From Calliphora vicina (lineage: Eukaryota; Arthropoda; Insecta; Diptera; Calliphoridae), in NCBI RefSeq assembly GCF_958450345.1, contig NC_088780.1:170916726-170980725 (forward strand): a DNA stretch of 64,000 bases, in the 5' to 3' direction. The notes below the pieces were generated by a model, which had not been told where the DNA came from, searched no databases, and worked only from the letters and a program-made list of their open reading frames with translations. A program made the position numbers and the translations under genes. How positions within the stretch are numbered: position 1 is the stretch's first letter; every line of letters starts with the position of its first letter. Below are positions 34,116 through 47,328 of this stretch, one piece after another.

Positions 34116-37100
34116 CCTTAGACATTTGAAATTGATTTCTCCTATGCATATCCATGATTTGTTTGGCATAAATATTTGTGTGTTTATTTTAAATTTGTTT
34201 GTGAATATCTAAAATTACCTTGGTCATGTCACATAAATCTTTAAATAAGAAATTTAAATTAATACCAATAAAGAATAATTGCCGCAAATTGATTAATTTA
34301 TTAACCTTAAAAAATTAAATAAAAATTCAAAGTCGTAATAAGTTTTTACGAAATCTTGAAATGTTATTAAATATTTCAAACATTAAATATATCATCTAGC
34401 AATTCTTAAAGAGCAGAAACTCTAGTAGTTACGCATATTTGTTGTTTCATAGAACTCACATCCTTTTACTTATATGAGGAAAATCAGAAATGTTGGAGAA
34501 TCATTGAAACTGAATTCAGATGGCTTGTATTTCTTTTGGGTGACATACATATATCGGTAGACCATAGCAAAACCTATGAAATCGAAATCTTAGCTTATTA
34601 ATTGTTCACCTCTTAATGGTATAGTCATTTCAAAGTTGAAATTTTGAAAATATGCTTTAATAAATACAAGAGTTTTTCATTAATTTGATATCTGTACTCA
34701 TACTTAGATTAAATCCAACATAAATTAGAGTCACCATGAAACTCCGGCCCCTTTAATGTCAAAATTCAAAACTTATATTCAACTACACCTCCCATATAGC
34801 CATGGGCCATGAGACTCCATCCCAATTAGTATTTAAAGTCCAAATTAAATATTTTAACTCAACTGCACCTCCATTATATCCATGAGTAATTTTGTTAAAA
34901 TCTGGTTTTGAACTTATCAATTTCTTCCACTTTTTTAATTCCCCCCTGTTTGGTGTTTACGTCGTAGATAAGAAAATAATTTTTGAAAATGATTTTTACT
35001 AAAATTCTTCAGAATTTTTATTTTCCCCATATATCGACATTTGTTTGGATGTTTATAATGTTTTTTTTCTCGATTGGATGAATTGGAATACATTTAAAGA
35101 CATATATACGTATAGATATTTATTGCTTATTCGATACTTAATATTTACTAAATGAAAGTAAATTACTATTACGTTTTGTTTTTGTTTTTTCTATTCTTTG
35201 TTTTGTAAAAATAAAATAAATATTTGTGGAAATTAGTTTGCATAAATACTAACACATACATTCGCATTAACGTAGCAATCCAAATGATCTACATATAAAC
35301 ATCTTACAATAATAAATGATAAAGAAATTTACCTACATTCTTTGAACTTTTCGGTCGGTCGGTCGTTCTATCTATCTATCTATCTGTCTGTCTAAATTTA
35401 TTTATTTTTTTGTTTATTTATTATTGCTGTAATTTATTCAATTTACCATGTGATATACATAGTTGTAGAATTGTTAGACCAATCTCACATTCACATATGT
35501 ATGTACAAACATCTATACACAAATATAGGAATAAATATGTTCATATGTAAGAAAAGGAATATAAGATGTGTTTTTTGTGTTAATTGACAAGACATTGCCA
35601 GAGGGATATTTACGAAAGCAAAGCCAAATATTCAAACACAATTTGTGTTACACAAATAACAATATACATATGTACATGCACACATACATATAGACCTTGC
35701 GAAAGCATAAAATAAATTCCTTACTATTTCGTCTGTCCATTTGTATCTGATTATATGTATGTATGTATGTATTTGTGCTTGGGTGTGTGTGTGTTTTGGT
35801 ATTGATAGAAATGTATGAAAAATAATATCAATTGCAAAAATTTCATTGTCAGCAAACTGATTATCTGGCATCAGCACTTAGACATCTCAATATCTCCATA
35901 ACTCTCCTCTGACATGTTATAAACTGATGAAAAACGAATAGGATGTAACAGCATCAATAGCAATAGGAATACGAAAAAACCACCACCACCAACAACAACA
36001 ACTACAACATAAGCAACACACATATCAACTACAATAAAAACAACAAAATTGCAAGATAATTGTATAGTATCATTTTGAATTTCAGTTTATTTCATTTCGA
36101 TTGACAATCATTTTGTAACTTCAATTTTCATTTATAACATGACAGACATTAGCACGAGCAAAAAACAATATTTATACATGCACACACACACAAACACACA
36201 TACTAGCTGATACACCCATACACCGAAAAAAGAAAGCGCAAAATTCTGGATACAAATGTTTGTTTTTGTCTAGTTATCTGCATGTTTGTCTTTGTGTGCG
36301 TGTGAAGCTACAGGATGATGACATCATTGAAGGGCATTATCTCCATCATTACAACAATACAAAAGAAAATTAAAAAAAAACCGCAAAGTGAGCTAATATT
36401 CTTAACATACAAATAAGTACGTACTCGTATACAAAACAATTCCACTTCCTCTATTCACCTGCTTTGTTATGCTATTTCCAACTTATTATCCATCTACTTT
36501 TGGTTAAACCTTGTCAGATCTCAGTTCAGACGACTCAGCATAAATACAATACCACATACACATAAACATACATATGTAGATATAGATATATATTTTGCAG
36601 AAATACATATACACAGGAGTGATTATATAAATTGAGTCGTCATAGATGGCCCATGGCAAATGAACCTATACGACTGATTTCAACATCTACATACTCGTAC
36701 ATACATGAATATTGGCACATTTAACCCAATCGTTACCTGATTCTCAGACGTATTTATGTATCTGTGCTTGTGTATCTTCTCTGTATGTATTTATTTGTTC
36801 ATTACAAATTCATCGTAACGAAGATTTTATCATTTTCTTATTGGAATTTTATTATACATATATGTACATCGAGTGTATTATTTAAGGAAAAACAAACAAA
36901 CAATATTCCAATTCTTATTAACTTTTATTTATGAAAATGTTTCACTTATTGATGTGTATGTAGGTAGGTAGGTTAAGCAAATTATATGTATTTTCTCTTA
37001 TTATTTTGTTTTTCACATTAACATTTCATTTGCCGCTAATTTTTTATACCAAGTCAGCAATTTTATATCAACAACAAAAAAGTATATCATCAAAAATACT

Positions 37101-37339
37101 CCCAGCAAAAACTTTATTTTTAAAATAAGCTGCAAAATAGTGGGAGCTTAAGAAAATACTACTTTAATTACTACTAGAAAAAGTACTTGTTTTTGGTAGC
37201 GCTGTTCCAAAAGTAATCCACTATAATTTATCTAACAATAAAGTATTTTGTAAACGATTTATATACATTAGAGTTAATTTCAAAAATTTGATTTGCGGGT
37301 ATCATCATTTTTCTGAAGGTTTTTGCGTAAATAAAAATA
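34116..37339. other. Non-coding stretch with local duplication and microsatellites
   Basis: A ~75-bp unit is imperfectly duplicated at about 34734-34890: ATGAAACTCCGGCCCC and ATGAGACTCCATCCCA each lead to CAACTACACCTCCCATATAGC or CAACTGCACCTCCATTATATC. Microsatellites are TCGGTCGGTCGGTCG then CTATCTATCTATCTGTCTGTC near 35352-35392, TGTATGTATGTATGTATTTG near 35757, and CACACACACACAAACACACA near 36180. No gene is recognised. Confidence 0.45.
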
Positions 37340-37470
37340 ATGTCTTTTTTTTGGAAAATTTTGGGGGCGGGTATACTTTCCATGGACTATCAACCACCCG
37401 GCGGATGGTTAAGGTGGGCGTTGGGCCAATATTTTTGCATGTTACAAACATCAGCGATTCCATGAAGGCA
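37340..37470 (+). repeat. Dispersed fly repeat fragment
   Basis: GGCGGATGGTTAAGGTGGGC, GTTGGGCCAATATTTTTGCA and GTTACAAACATCAGCG match the tail of the family seen at 17090-17130 and 59590-59640. Short overlapping frames on both strands here are repeat artefacts. Confidence 0.45.
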
Positions 37471-37910
37471 ACGTTTACTATTAACAATTCATTTGGTTTA
37501 ACACTTTGTTAAAATATAATTTTGGCAAATTGTTTTTTTTTTCTATGCACTTATCCAGTCTACAATAACATAATTGATCACGTTATGGCGTATGTGACCA
37601 ATTCGTCATCATAATATTAAAAAGTAATAAATAGAAGTTGAACTAAAAAAATCCACTCATGGTACTATATGTTTGCAAAGTTATAATCGATTGGAACGTT
37701 TTGAACATAAATTCATCAACATCACATTTTTAAACAAGTAATTAAAGAAAATATTTAATTTTATTAGTTCTGTTTTACAAAAGTTAATTAAACAATTAAA
37801 AGTGTTATATTTGGCTGAAACGAATCATAATAACCACCACCAATATAATACTGGCACCGATTTAAATAAATATCAAATATCATCAATTCGGGAACAAAAT
37901 ATCGTATATA

Positions 37911-38397
37911 CACGCAGAGAAAAAATATAGTTGGACATGGTTACTGTAACCATTTCAATATTGTTACAAGTTTTTTAACAATACTATAGTCACAGTAACC
38001 ATTTACATGATTGTGGTAACCATAATATGGTTAATTTACGATTCACATGATTGTATCAACCATATATATGGTTACAGTAAACAAATATATGTTTGTGACA
38101 ACCATTCATATGATGAAGGACTTATCATATTATGTTGCTCTCGGCTTAAGGCTTATCATAATCAGAGAACAACATATTATGATAAAATTAATCATCATAA
38201 ATATGGTTGTCACAAATATGTAATTGTTTTCTATAAATATATATATGGTTGATACAATCATGTGAATCGTAAATTAACCATATTATGGTTACCACAATCA
38301 TGTAAATAGTTACTGTGACTATAATATTGTTAAAAATCTTGTAACACTATTTAAATGGTTACAGTAACAATGCCCAATTATATTTTTTCTCTGCGTG
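37911..38397 (+). mobile_element. Foldback element, copy 3 (487 bp, both ends complete)
   Basis: CACGCAGAGAAAAAATATAG at the left and the inverse of TATATTTTTTCTCTGCGTG at the right; TA lies directly outside both ends. The arm order and central segment are as in copy 1. One arm has drifted around 38210-38240 (AATATGTAATTGTTTTCTAT), breaking the pairing locally. This is the best copy for defining the element ends. Confidence 0.88.
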
Positions 38398-38609
38398 TAC
38401 ACAAAGTTACTAAAGTATACGTACGAGTCACTCACTGATGAGTGAGTGAGTGAATGAATGAGTCAGGCCTTGTATTTTTATATAGTATATAGATGTTTAA
38501 AAAAAGCCCAATAAGTCGATCGTACGTAGTATTTCGATCAATGTTTTTCAAATTTCATTTTTGAACATTTATCTATTAGCAAAAACTATTTGTACTTCTT
38601 CTAGGTACT

Positions 38610-38950
38610 AACGAGTTTTAATTGTTTATAAACGTCGGATGGACATATTGTTCTAAATTATTAGTTTGGATCGATTTTTCCAATTTTCAATATCAAAGTT
38701 TTCTGAACAACAGAGAATCATTCCCATGTGTCCTTTCCTCTATGTCCAATCGTGTCTTCAACAGACTAACGGACATAACTGAATATATATACTTTTGTAG
38801 GTCTCCGACTAATATTTCTATGTGTTACAAAAGGATTGACAAATACACCAAAAAAAAAACATTTTTTGAAAAAAGAGGCAAATATCGCCTCATCCACGTC
38901 CATGCTGTCACTGAAGATTGAATTCTATTATGACTTCTTTACTCGCGGGT
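38610..38950 (+). repeat. Dispersed fly repeat (second type)
   Basis: TGGACATATTGTTCTAAATT, AATCATTCCCATGTG, TGTAGGTCTCCGACTAATAT, TTCTATGTGTTACAAAAGGA. The ordering matches dispersed repeats with '...cgacgaatatttctaggtgttacaaacgg...' known from muscoid flies. The 99-codon frame (38622-38921) is uninterrupted but shows no motif and is read as a repeat by-product. Confidence 0.4.
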
Positions 38951-39754
38951 ATAATTTATAATTCAATTAAATATTTTTCTTTTGAATTGTTGAATTGTTT
39001 ATTTTCTTGGTTTAATTCCTATTCAGAGTTCAAGAGCCCTCATTAGTGGATTAAAATCTATTTAAGAAACAATAACGAAAACATTTTTATTTACCCACAC
39101 ACACACACACAGATACATACATTCACATACATAGATACGAGTTGTTTTATATATTGTTGTATCATACACTTGAATAAATTAAACGAGGTGTTGAAAAAAT
39201 AAATACACAACAAATGCCAACCACATTACAATGTGCAATTATTTTATGGCCATATTTAATGTTGTTACTTCTGCTACAAACGTCGTGGATGATGTCTTCT
39301 CTAACCATCAGTAGAAGAACAGACAGAGAGACAGACATAGAGACTGAAAACCACATAACAAGACGAAACGAAAAGAATAGTATTAAATTCGTGTTAAATT
39401 CTTTGTACTATACATAGCCATACATACATATATATTTACACATACCCCAGATGAACTAACATATTTATATGTAAGAGAGTGTATGTATGTTAGACCTGCC
39501 CTCAAAAAAATAGATTTAATTTTAATGGATCTTATTTATTCTTTAGTAGCTAGCCCTTGTCCAAATTCTATTCAAAGTTTTAAAATTGGGTAAACAATGG
39601 TAAATTTTTTATTTTGAAAAATAGATTGCATTATAAAATTTTTATTTTCAAATAGGTTTAAAAGATTAAAATCAAACGAAAAATAACCAATTTATTAAAA
39701 TTTTTCCATAAATCTATTTTTTTTTTTTTGCATTTTTTAAAACGTTTTAACACC

Positions 39755-40060
39755 CTAGACCACTATGGTGGGGTTATTACTCGTTTATGTTGATGTTTGT
39801 AATGCCTAAAAATGTTAGTATAACACCCATCTTATAGTGAGTCTGTCCGTCTCTTCATCCGTCCGTATTTCCGTCTGGCTGTAAAACCTGCCCATGTAAA
39901 CAAAGTACAGGTCGCAATATCGATGATGTTTATATGAGTCTTTCAAGCACGAATCCTATTGAAACTGTTTGAAATCGATTCATTATTTCACCTAGACCCT
40001 ATACAAATCTCCTCCGAATTACGACATAAATGGTCATAAATGTCTGATTTTTATAAGTAT
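39755..40060 (-). repeat. Dispersed fly repeat, reverse orientation
   Basis: CACCCTAGACCACTATGGTG then GTTGATGTTTGTAATGCC and ATAACACCCATCTTATAG are the inverse of the family tail (17090-17160). Beyond it, CCTATTGAAACTGTTTGAAA and ATACAAATCTCCTCCG match 54713-54790 in direct orientation. Confidence 0.45.
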
Positions 40061-40259
40061 CCTCATAAATGGCAGAGCAAGACCGCGGACGAATTAAATT
40101 TCCACCTTGACTCATGAACTCAACAAGAAGATACACAGCCAGGAAGTTGAAAATGTTGGCGAAAGAGCAAAACATACAGCTAATGACGTCCTTTATGACA
40201 ATATCGACCGACCACTTTCCAATCTGGTTAGTCAAAAAAGGTGGTAGAAAGTAAAACAT
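39999..40259 (-). CDS. Candidate membrane-protein exon, unrecognised
   Basis: The minus-strand frame begins MFYFLPPFLTNQIGKWSVDI, continues VIKDVISCMFCSFANIFNFL and AVYLLVEFMSQGGNLIRPRS, then CSAIYED. The middle ~25 residues are hydrophobic enough for one membrane segment. A TAA codon lies 6 nt upstream of the ATG. The last ~20 codons run into a dispersed repeat, so the true coding part, if any, ends near 40070; CAAGGTGGAA near 40109 might be a splice donor. GC is raised over 40060-40240. It could be an exon of a polytopic protein, a pseudogene, or a transposon fragment. No family was recognised. Confidence 0.25.
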   Translation of the reverse strand: MFYFLPPFLTNQIGKWSVDIVIKDVISCMFCSFANIFNFLAVYLLVEFMSQGGNLIRPRSCSAIYEDTYKNQTFMTIYVVIRRRFV

Positions 40260-40365
40260 ATTTTCTTATTTTTTGTATCTTTTTCATTAGTTTTTCAATA
40301 AAATCGTATCATAATTAATGTTTACATCATATTGTTTTTTTACATAAACCGGCAACAATGCCCGT

Positions 40366-40697
40366 TTATGGTTACAGTAAACAAATATATGTTTGTGACA
40401 ACCATTCATATGATGAAGGACTTATCATATTATGGTGCTCTCGGCTTAAGGCTTATCATAATCTGAGAACAACATATTATGATAAAATTATTCATCATAA
40501 ATACGGTTGCCACAAACATATATTTGTTTACTGTAACCATATATATGGTTGATACAATCATGTGAATCGTAAATTAACCATATTATGGTTACCACAATCA
40601 TGTAAATGGTTACTGTGACTATAATATTGTTAAAAATCTTGTAACACTATTTAAATGGTTACAGTAACCATGCCCAATTATATTTTTTCTCTACGTG
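40366..40697 (+). mobile_element. Foldback element, copy 4, left end truncated
   Basis: It begins within the left arm at TTATGGTTACAGTAAACAAA and runs through the central CTCTCGGCTTAAGGCTTATC to the right terminus TTTTTTCTCTACGTG. About 150 bp of the left arm are missing. The terminal GCGTG has become ACGTG. The open frame across it matches that of the other copies. Confidence 0.85.
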
Positions 40698-42604
40698 TAG
40701 AAACCCAACTTTCGATTTAAGGCACGGGTTCTTTGTTATCCTTTTGGACTCGAATTTTCCATCAGTTAGTTTTAACTATTATTGAACACAATAAGACCTA
40801 TCCAAAGCAAATATATTTTTTAATGGCCTGACCTGCCTAATGTACATATGTATGTAGTAGAAACCCACGTTAACAAAATACAAAATAAATTTCGCCCGAA
40901 AAGAAAATAAAAATCCTTAAACAGAAAATAACAACAACGTAAGAAAAATATTTTAACAAAAATTTATGCAGCACTAGATTTAATACACACGCACACACAC
41001 AAAACATTTTTATACACAGAAAGGAATTTGGTATGAAGTTTAATTTTCTCTAGAAGAAATAAATAAAGTACGTTAAAATGAAAAAGTACCATTGTTTTCC
41101 CAATTTATGGCTACTAAAGAACAAAATAACTAAAACCCCTCCAAAAAAAATCTATTTTTTAAGGGAATGTATGTTGCAAATATTTGGATGAAATTTGATT
41201 ATTTTCATAAACAATTTATTTGGAAATGAAATTTTGCGTTAAACTAAATTTTATGTTTTTTTTAAATGAAAAATTCGCTGGTTTTTATTAAATTCATTAC
41301 TTTTTTGAAATTCAAAAGTTGGCAATGCTGTTAACGGGAGAATTCTGTATAAGATGGATCCATATTTCAATTAATAAATGATTAATAATTCATGATTTAT
41401 GAAAATCCATACTTTATTTATGTAGGGAAGACAAAATTTTTCTTTGAGTGTAAGTGTGCATGTGTTTCGGTGGTATTGTTGTTGGTTATGTTACGCTTCT
41501 GTTTCGTGAAAAATGCCTGAATCTGACTCATGTGTAGGATTTTTTGGAGTGTTTGCGTTTATGTCTTAGCATTAATTCTCTGCATACACAGAGTTACTCA
41601 CAAACACATACACACACACGCACGTATACATTCAAACGAATTGTTTCTTATGGCTGTATGAGTGTGTTTGTTTAAATGCATATACAGTCATACATATGAA
41701 TGAATGTATGTATGTATGTCAAATATTCTCTATTGTATACAGTATAACAGTATAACTTCTTTTCATGTACACCCACGATCATAATAATAGATACATCAAT
41801 TTTATATAAAATTTTGTAATTATGCAATTTTAGAACATTAAATAAATAAATGCATCAATAAAAGTTAGCCCATCACGAACATTCCAATATATCCAAATAT
41901 TGTTCAGCTATTATTATCATAATGAGTGTATTCTAGATACATATAAACATTTATACATACATAAGTGTACTTATTACTAAGCCATAAGTGTTTCTTTTTC
42001 TTCACTTCTAAGAGAATCCTTGCGCGAAAAGGCTATAAAAACCATAAATGTTGAAGACAAAAAAAGAAAAAAAAAGGAAAATATAAACAAGTTTTAGCTA
42101 TTTAACGGTGTCACTTACATTCAAGCATTCAAGAAATATTATGTTTTATTCATGAATACTCGAATGAATGAACCAACCAACGAACGAACGAATAAATGTG
42201 CCAAAATTTGTTTTATACGCTTAATATTTCAAATGATTTACGTCACTTTCAATAGAGCACACACACTCAATGAGATTAAACCCCTATAAATATAGTCCAT
42301 TTCGATTAACTTGGCATGACATTCACACTTGTGCTTTGCCACAAAAATATTGTTATGTTGCTGTTTAGTACTGAATTTATTTCGTTAGATATTCGTTAGA
42401 CAGTAAAGATCATAGACGATTTTGTAAAAACTATAACTTTAATGAGCATAAATTACAGTGGATTGATTGATAGCTACATTTTGCGCCTGCGACCGAAAAT
42501 AATCTTTGGCATTTTCTAAGTATTATTTGTCGCAATAATACTGGCAACCGTGGCAAAATGAACCGATCTATTTTGAACAAATTTTAGAAATCCAAGATAA
42601 TTTT
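40698..42604. other. Non-coding stretch, microsatellite-rich
   Basis: No gene is recognised. CACACGCACACACACAAAAC near 40985, CACATACACACACACGCACG near 41604, GAATGTATGTATGTATGTC near 41702, and AACCAACCAACGAACGAACG near 42172. A T/A-rich block at 41130-41420 carries AAAAAAAATCTATTTTTT. Confidence 0.45.
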
Positions 42605-42606
42605 TG

Positions 42607-42720
42607 CACAGATAAAACTGATTCGATTTTATCAACAACAAGCAAGTTGACACCACCTAAAGTTGTTCATCCACAACAGACGATTTCGGTTATCACAACC
42701 TAAAAAGTTGTATCTGTGTG
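42607..42720. mobile_element. Possible small MITE, ~114 bp
   Basis: CACAGATAAAACT at the left and the inverse of AGTTGTATCTGTG at the right match 12 of 13. The interior contains repeated CAAC/GTTG motifs. No target duplication is evident, so the call is tentative. Confidence 0.35.
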
Positions 42721-42928
42721 ACAAAATATAAAAAAAGGAATTTATAACAGGACAGGATTTTTAAGATCATAAAGAAATTATTAAGCCGCTTAACATACAT
42801 TTTCTAAGAATATTCATATTTAGGAAAAATTTGTTCTTTTCTTTCTTTATTTCCCGGGAATGGAAAAATTCCGAGGAATTACGAACTCTATTCCAAATGA
42901 TTAAATTAATTTAACATTAAGGACAAGT

Positions 42929-43600
42929 TTACATATTATTAGATTTTGTTTTGAAATATTTGTACAATACAATACGGAATGCATATCTTTCTGGCAAGAT
43001 ATGCATTCCTGGCCAAAAGAACTGCTCATCTTTTGAGAACGAATGAAGCCAATTTCGGATACTCTGTCTTAAAGTAAAGCGTATCCAAGAGAGAGCGTGC
43101 TGCTTCGATGGAAACAAATAGTATTCGGACGGGGTAATGTCTGGACTATAAAACGGGTGAAGCAAAACTTCCCAAACATTTTATTCTAAATGTGACCGAG
43201 CGTTGTCATGATGGAATATTACTGTTTCATGTTTGGCCGCATATTATGGGAGTTTAGGGTCAATGCTTGCTTCAAACGTATCAGTTGCGTTCGGTCTGGC
43301 CAGATTTCAGTGGCTCATAATAGATATAACCCTTTTGGTCCCACCAAATACAGAGCTTTTCATTAGCGCCATGGATATTTTGTTTCGGTTGGTTGACCGG
43401 GCATCACATGCGATTTCTTATCGTAATGGAATACATTCATCATAAGCATTGGTGAGCAATCGGTGGCACTTTTTTTCAAATTAAAGAAGTAAAGAAAAAC
43501 TTCCCGCATATGACACTTGATTGGCACAAAATTCAAATCATCGAAGACAAACAGCCCAAAATGACAAAAACCGCATTCAAAATATGTGCTATCTATTGTA
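42929..43600 (-). pseudogene. mariner transposase fossil 2
   Basis: Minus-strand frames encode, in order, WWDQKGYIYYEPLKSGQTER, then after frame shifts and stops IFHHDNARSHLE (43190-43220), and finally EVLLHPFYSPDITPSEYYLF, SKQHALSWIRFTLRQSIRNW, LHSFSKDEQFFWPGMHILPE, R. These are the mariner landmarks: the second catalytic Asp in HHDNAR and the third Asp of the D34D triad in YSPDITPSEYYLF. The C-terminal piece is open for 78 codons. The N-terminal DNA-binding half is not found. Stops and frameshifts in the middle show that it cannot make active enzyme. Confidence 0.85.
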
Positions 43601-46600
43601 AATTCCGCAATTTATATAATTAATTATGTTTGCCATTATTCGTGGGAGTACACTAACCAATTATTACATATTCCAGGCCAAAATGTCTTTTTGGCCCATA
43701 TGAAGATGTTTTAACCTGCCATCCTCTGGTCTAATTACAGGTCGTAATTTTGAAAATGCATAAGCTAATATAATTTGGAATTGTTTATATTATTTACTTT
43801 TCTGACTGATTGTCATCAGACTTTGTTCCAATTTGGCACATATGGAGCCATTTTGAAATTTAAATTGTACTAATTTTGGAAAACTCATAACTTTAAGAAA
43901 AGTTTCAAAATTCGACAAAGTGTGTATGCTTAGGTTTTTATATATGGGCATTTCCTTGGGTCACGAATTAACGTTCGTACGCTTTTGATGTCCAAAGAAT
44001 ATAGAGAAAAACTTTCCTTAGCATTTTTTTTTGCGATTCGATAGCATTTTGGTAGCTCTATCTTTAGTGCAAAAGATGGATTTCATCGAGTTTAAGTTTT
44101 CATATGATAGTTATAAACATGTGGTCACGAATGTACGCAAAATAGAATTCAACTTTGGCTGACAGTAGTGAAATGTAAAAATCTGTGAAATGGAACGCAA
44201 TAATTAAAAGCGATTAATTTATTCTAAAAGTGTATTAATCTAGGTCTCTATGCGATACTTACGCAATAAAATATCTCTACTGGTTTTTGTTTAATTGGCT
44301 TAATTACCTGGTCGCGAACCATATGTTTTTTTTTTATTATCACCATGCATTTTCCCATAAATATCTTCAAATTTCCTTAACAAATAAGTAAGAAAGTATC
44401 GTCTGTCAAGTCCAACCATATAATTTTCTTTTAAAAATTCAATAATTTATATTCGAGAATGATTTTCGAAGTGGGCCTTCTATGGGAGCTATGACCAATT
44501 ATTGACGAATCCTGGTTGGCTAATCGTAGGAAATACCCATATTGTAAAGCTGTGGTCATATTCTTTTGACTGTGGGATTCTTTATGTAAACTGTTATTAT
44601 GTTGTCTTTAAATTACAGAAACACATAGGAATATTTTAATGTAAAAGTGCATTCATAATGCAAATGCAGTTTTGTTAATTTTCTATCCTTTAGTGTTTTT
44701 ACCATGTGGAATTTTGTCACTTTTAAAAAATTTAAATTGATTTGTGTTGATTCTCTTTCTTAATGTTTATCGCATATCTCAACTTTAATTTGTAGGGAGT
44801 TAGTTTATTTTACAATTAAAGTATTTATTTAAGTGTAGCTGAATTTAATAAAATGTTTACAACTAAGTAGACTAGAAGTTATTATACGTTCGTAACTTTA
44901 CAACTGCGGTATCCTTAATGCAACATTTGAGATCCATAAGTTGGTTGTTTTAAGAATTAAGACTGTCTGTCTGTCTGTAGCATGAAACTGTATTTCTCAT
45001 TCGTACATAATTGTTTGTTTTCCTTTTAGATTTTCTAATTTTTAAGCAGAAGAAAAATAAAAAATGTAGAAACTCTTTCTTTTTATAATCGTAGTTGTGC
45101 AAGGGCATTTAAAAGTATGTTTGTTAAAGTTTCTGTCCAAGTTTTGTTGTTGCGTTTTGAATCGAATTTTGTGGTCAGGGTATTAAGTGTTGAGAACTTT
45201 CAGCATTTATGTCCTTTTTTGTTTGTTTTTGTTTTTGCATTTGCTTTTCATCCTTTTCATGTTCGTAGTCTGTGCTTTTTCCCACTTTTGGGTAAAATGT
45301 AATTTTCATCTAATGTTATATTTTTGTTAGTTAAAGTCCTTTAGTGATGCAACTTAAGTGAAATAACTTTTTAAGTGTTTTTTGTGTGTGTTTCGTTTTA
45401 TTTTTATTTTCGTTTTCAGAGGGTATTACACAAAATAATCTGTGAATATGTACAGTGATAAGAAAACAGCAAATCATCAAGGTAATACATTTATATATGT
45501 ATATGTATTGTATGTTTGTATACGTTAAAGGGAAAAGGAAACAAATATTCTAATTTCACTGAAAACTGATGTTATTAATTTAAAGCTTTTTTAATTTTCA
45601 TATTATTTATACATTATTACAGTATTTTTTTTTATTAATCTAAAAGAAAATAAATAAAAATGTATTGAAATTGTTTGCCAACTAAAGTTTAGCCCACGCT
45701 TCTTTATATCCGCCTTCAAAAAAATTTATGCTTTTTATTATTATTCTTATGTTGAAGAGTAAGAGTTTAGTAAGAATCTAAAGGAAAAAAAAAACATTAG
45801 TCCTCTTTGTAAAACATATATTTTTATGAAAATTAGTTAAAAATGTTTGTTGGCACGTACCAACCAACAACCATCACTTGCAACATCTTTACTACTCGTA
45901 CATTTACACATAGATACATACAGACATACTGACATCCATTCCATGTATGTGTAGAAGAAGTACTTGTAGCTCTGGCCGAACAAGCCACTTACTTACTTAG
46001 TTTCTTCTTATTACCATTATACTTGAGATTATAATTTGAAGTAATGATGAATGAATAAAACTCTAATGCAACAACGTTCCATGCTGTTATCGAATACACT
46101 TGGAAGACCAAAGAAAGGATCCGAAAATAATAAAAGCAAGACAAAAACACAAAGAACGAAAGAAGAAAACGTGAAACTCTGGCTCTTCCAAGCACAAATG
46201 AAATTGAATGAAAATTAAGAAGTTCATTGGGAATAAAGAAAATAAAAGTTTTCAACATGGAATATTTATAAATATTAAAAATGTGCAAAGCAAAACATGA
46301 ATGAGGAATGCTTTAAGTAAAAGGGTCAATATTCTGAGAATTACAAAAGAGCCAAAATCCAATAATAAAAAAATAAATAAAATATAGTATATGTATATGA
46401 AAAACTCGAGACAATTTATCTCTTTTAAAAGTATTTAAATCAATTTTCTCAAAAGAATACTAAAAGTAGACATACATACATATTTATACATAATATACAA
46501 TATAATAGATATTCATTCATTCATTCATTCATACTCATATATTTGGAAATGGACACGCATTTGCCTTTTCGATTGGTTTAGTTAAACACGATTTAGTTAT

Positions 46601-47328
46601 TGCTGATTGCATTTCGGCAAAATGCCAAACGTTTTCTCTGTGAAATTGTCGTCCCCTATACATGTTTATGTTTGTATATATACATACATACATACACACA
46701 TACGTACATAGTTTAAATTAAGGAATATGCACTGCTGCAAATAAAATCCAAATATAAATGTATACATTGTATTGATATCATCACCAAATACATCAACTCT
46801 CATGCATACGAATATACAACCATTCATTCATACATTCATACTTCCATACCAAATACATTCGTACATTCATATTCATTATATGTATATATACATACATATA
46901 TACAATAGGATGGCCCTTATTTGGCACTTTATTAAGGTCCAAAATTATTATCCGACATCTAACCAAATGCTGAAAATTTTTGCAAAATCAGATTTCGTTT
47001 GATGTATAGAATTTTGGTCAATGTAGTATCGTTATTCAAAAAACTTTGAATAATAAATTATTGAAACAAATTCAATAAAATGGTTAACAGTATACTAGAA
47101 ATTTAAAATTACACAATCGTAAATAAGCATCACAAAAATAAGAATTTAAAAAAATATTTTAAAGGTATTTGTGACCGATATCCGCCAAATTCATATAGGT
47201 CCAACGCTAACCCATAATAGGTAAAACTGTTAAAATTTCAATTTGTAATCCTCATATAGCATTAATTGGAACCGAAAACAATGTTTTTTATTTTAAACAA
47301 ATTTAGAAAATGTTAAATTTGATATCTA
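43601..47328. other. Long AT-rich stretch with dispersed repeat fragments
   Basis: No gene is recognised. At 44386-44540 AAGTAAGAAAGTATCGTCTG, ATTTTCGAAGTGGGCC and GGGAGCTATGACCAATTATT belong to the dispersed family also seen at 59229. ATTCATTCATTCATTCATTC lies near 46510. GATGGCCCTTATTTGG at 46911 and CGATATCCGCCAAATTCATA at 47178 look like further repeat debris. Confidence 0.45.

Noticed and set aside
38622..38921. 99-codon plus-strand frame as a gene
   Set aside because: The DNA is a dispersed repeat with a family-typical string (tctccgactaatatttctatg), so the frame is incidental.
43233..43445. 70-codon plus-strand frame
   Set aside because: It is the antisense shadow of the mariner fossil on the minus strand.
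45989..46288. 99-codon minus-strand frame rich in Phe/Leu/Ser
   Set aside because: Composition is what AT-rich DNA gives by chance; no motif, no GC rise, no splice context.
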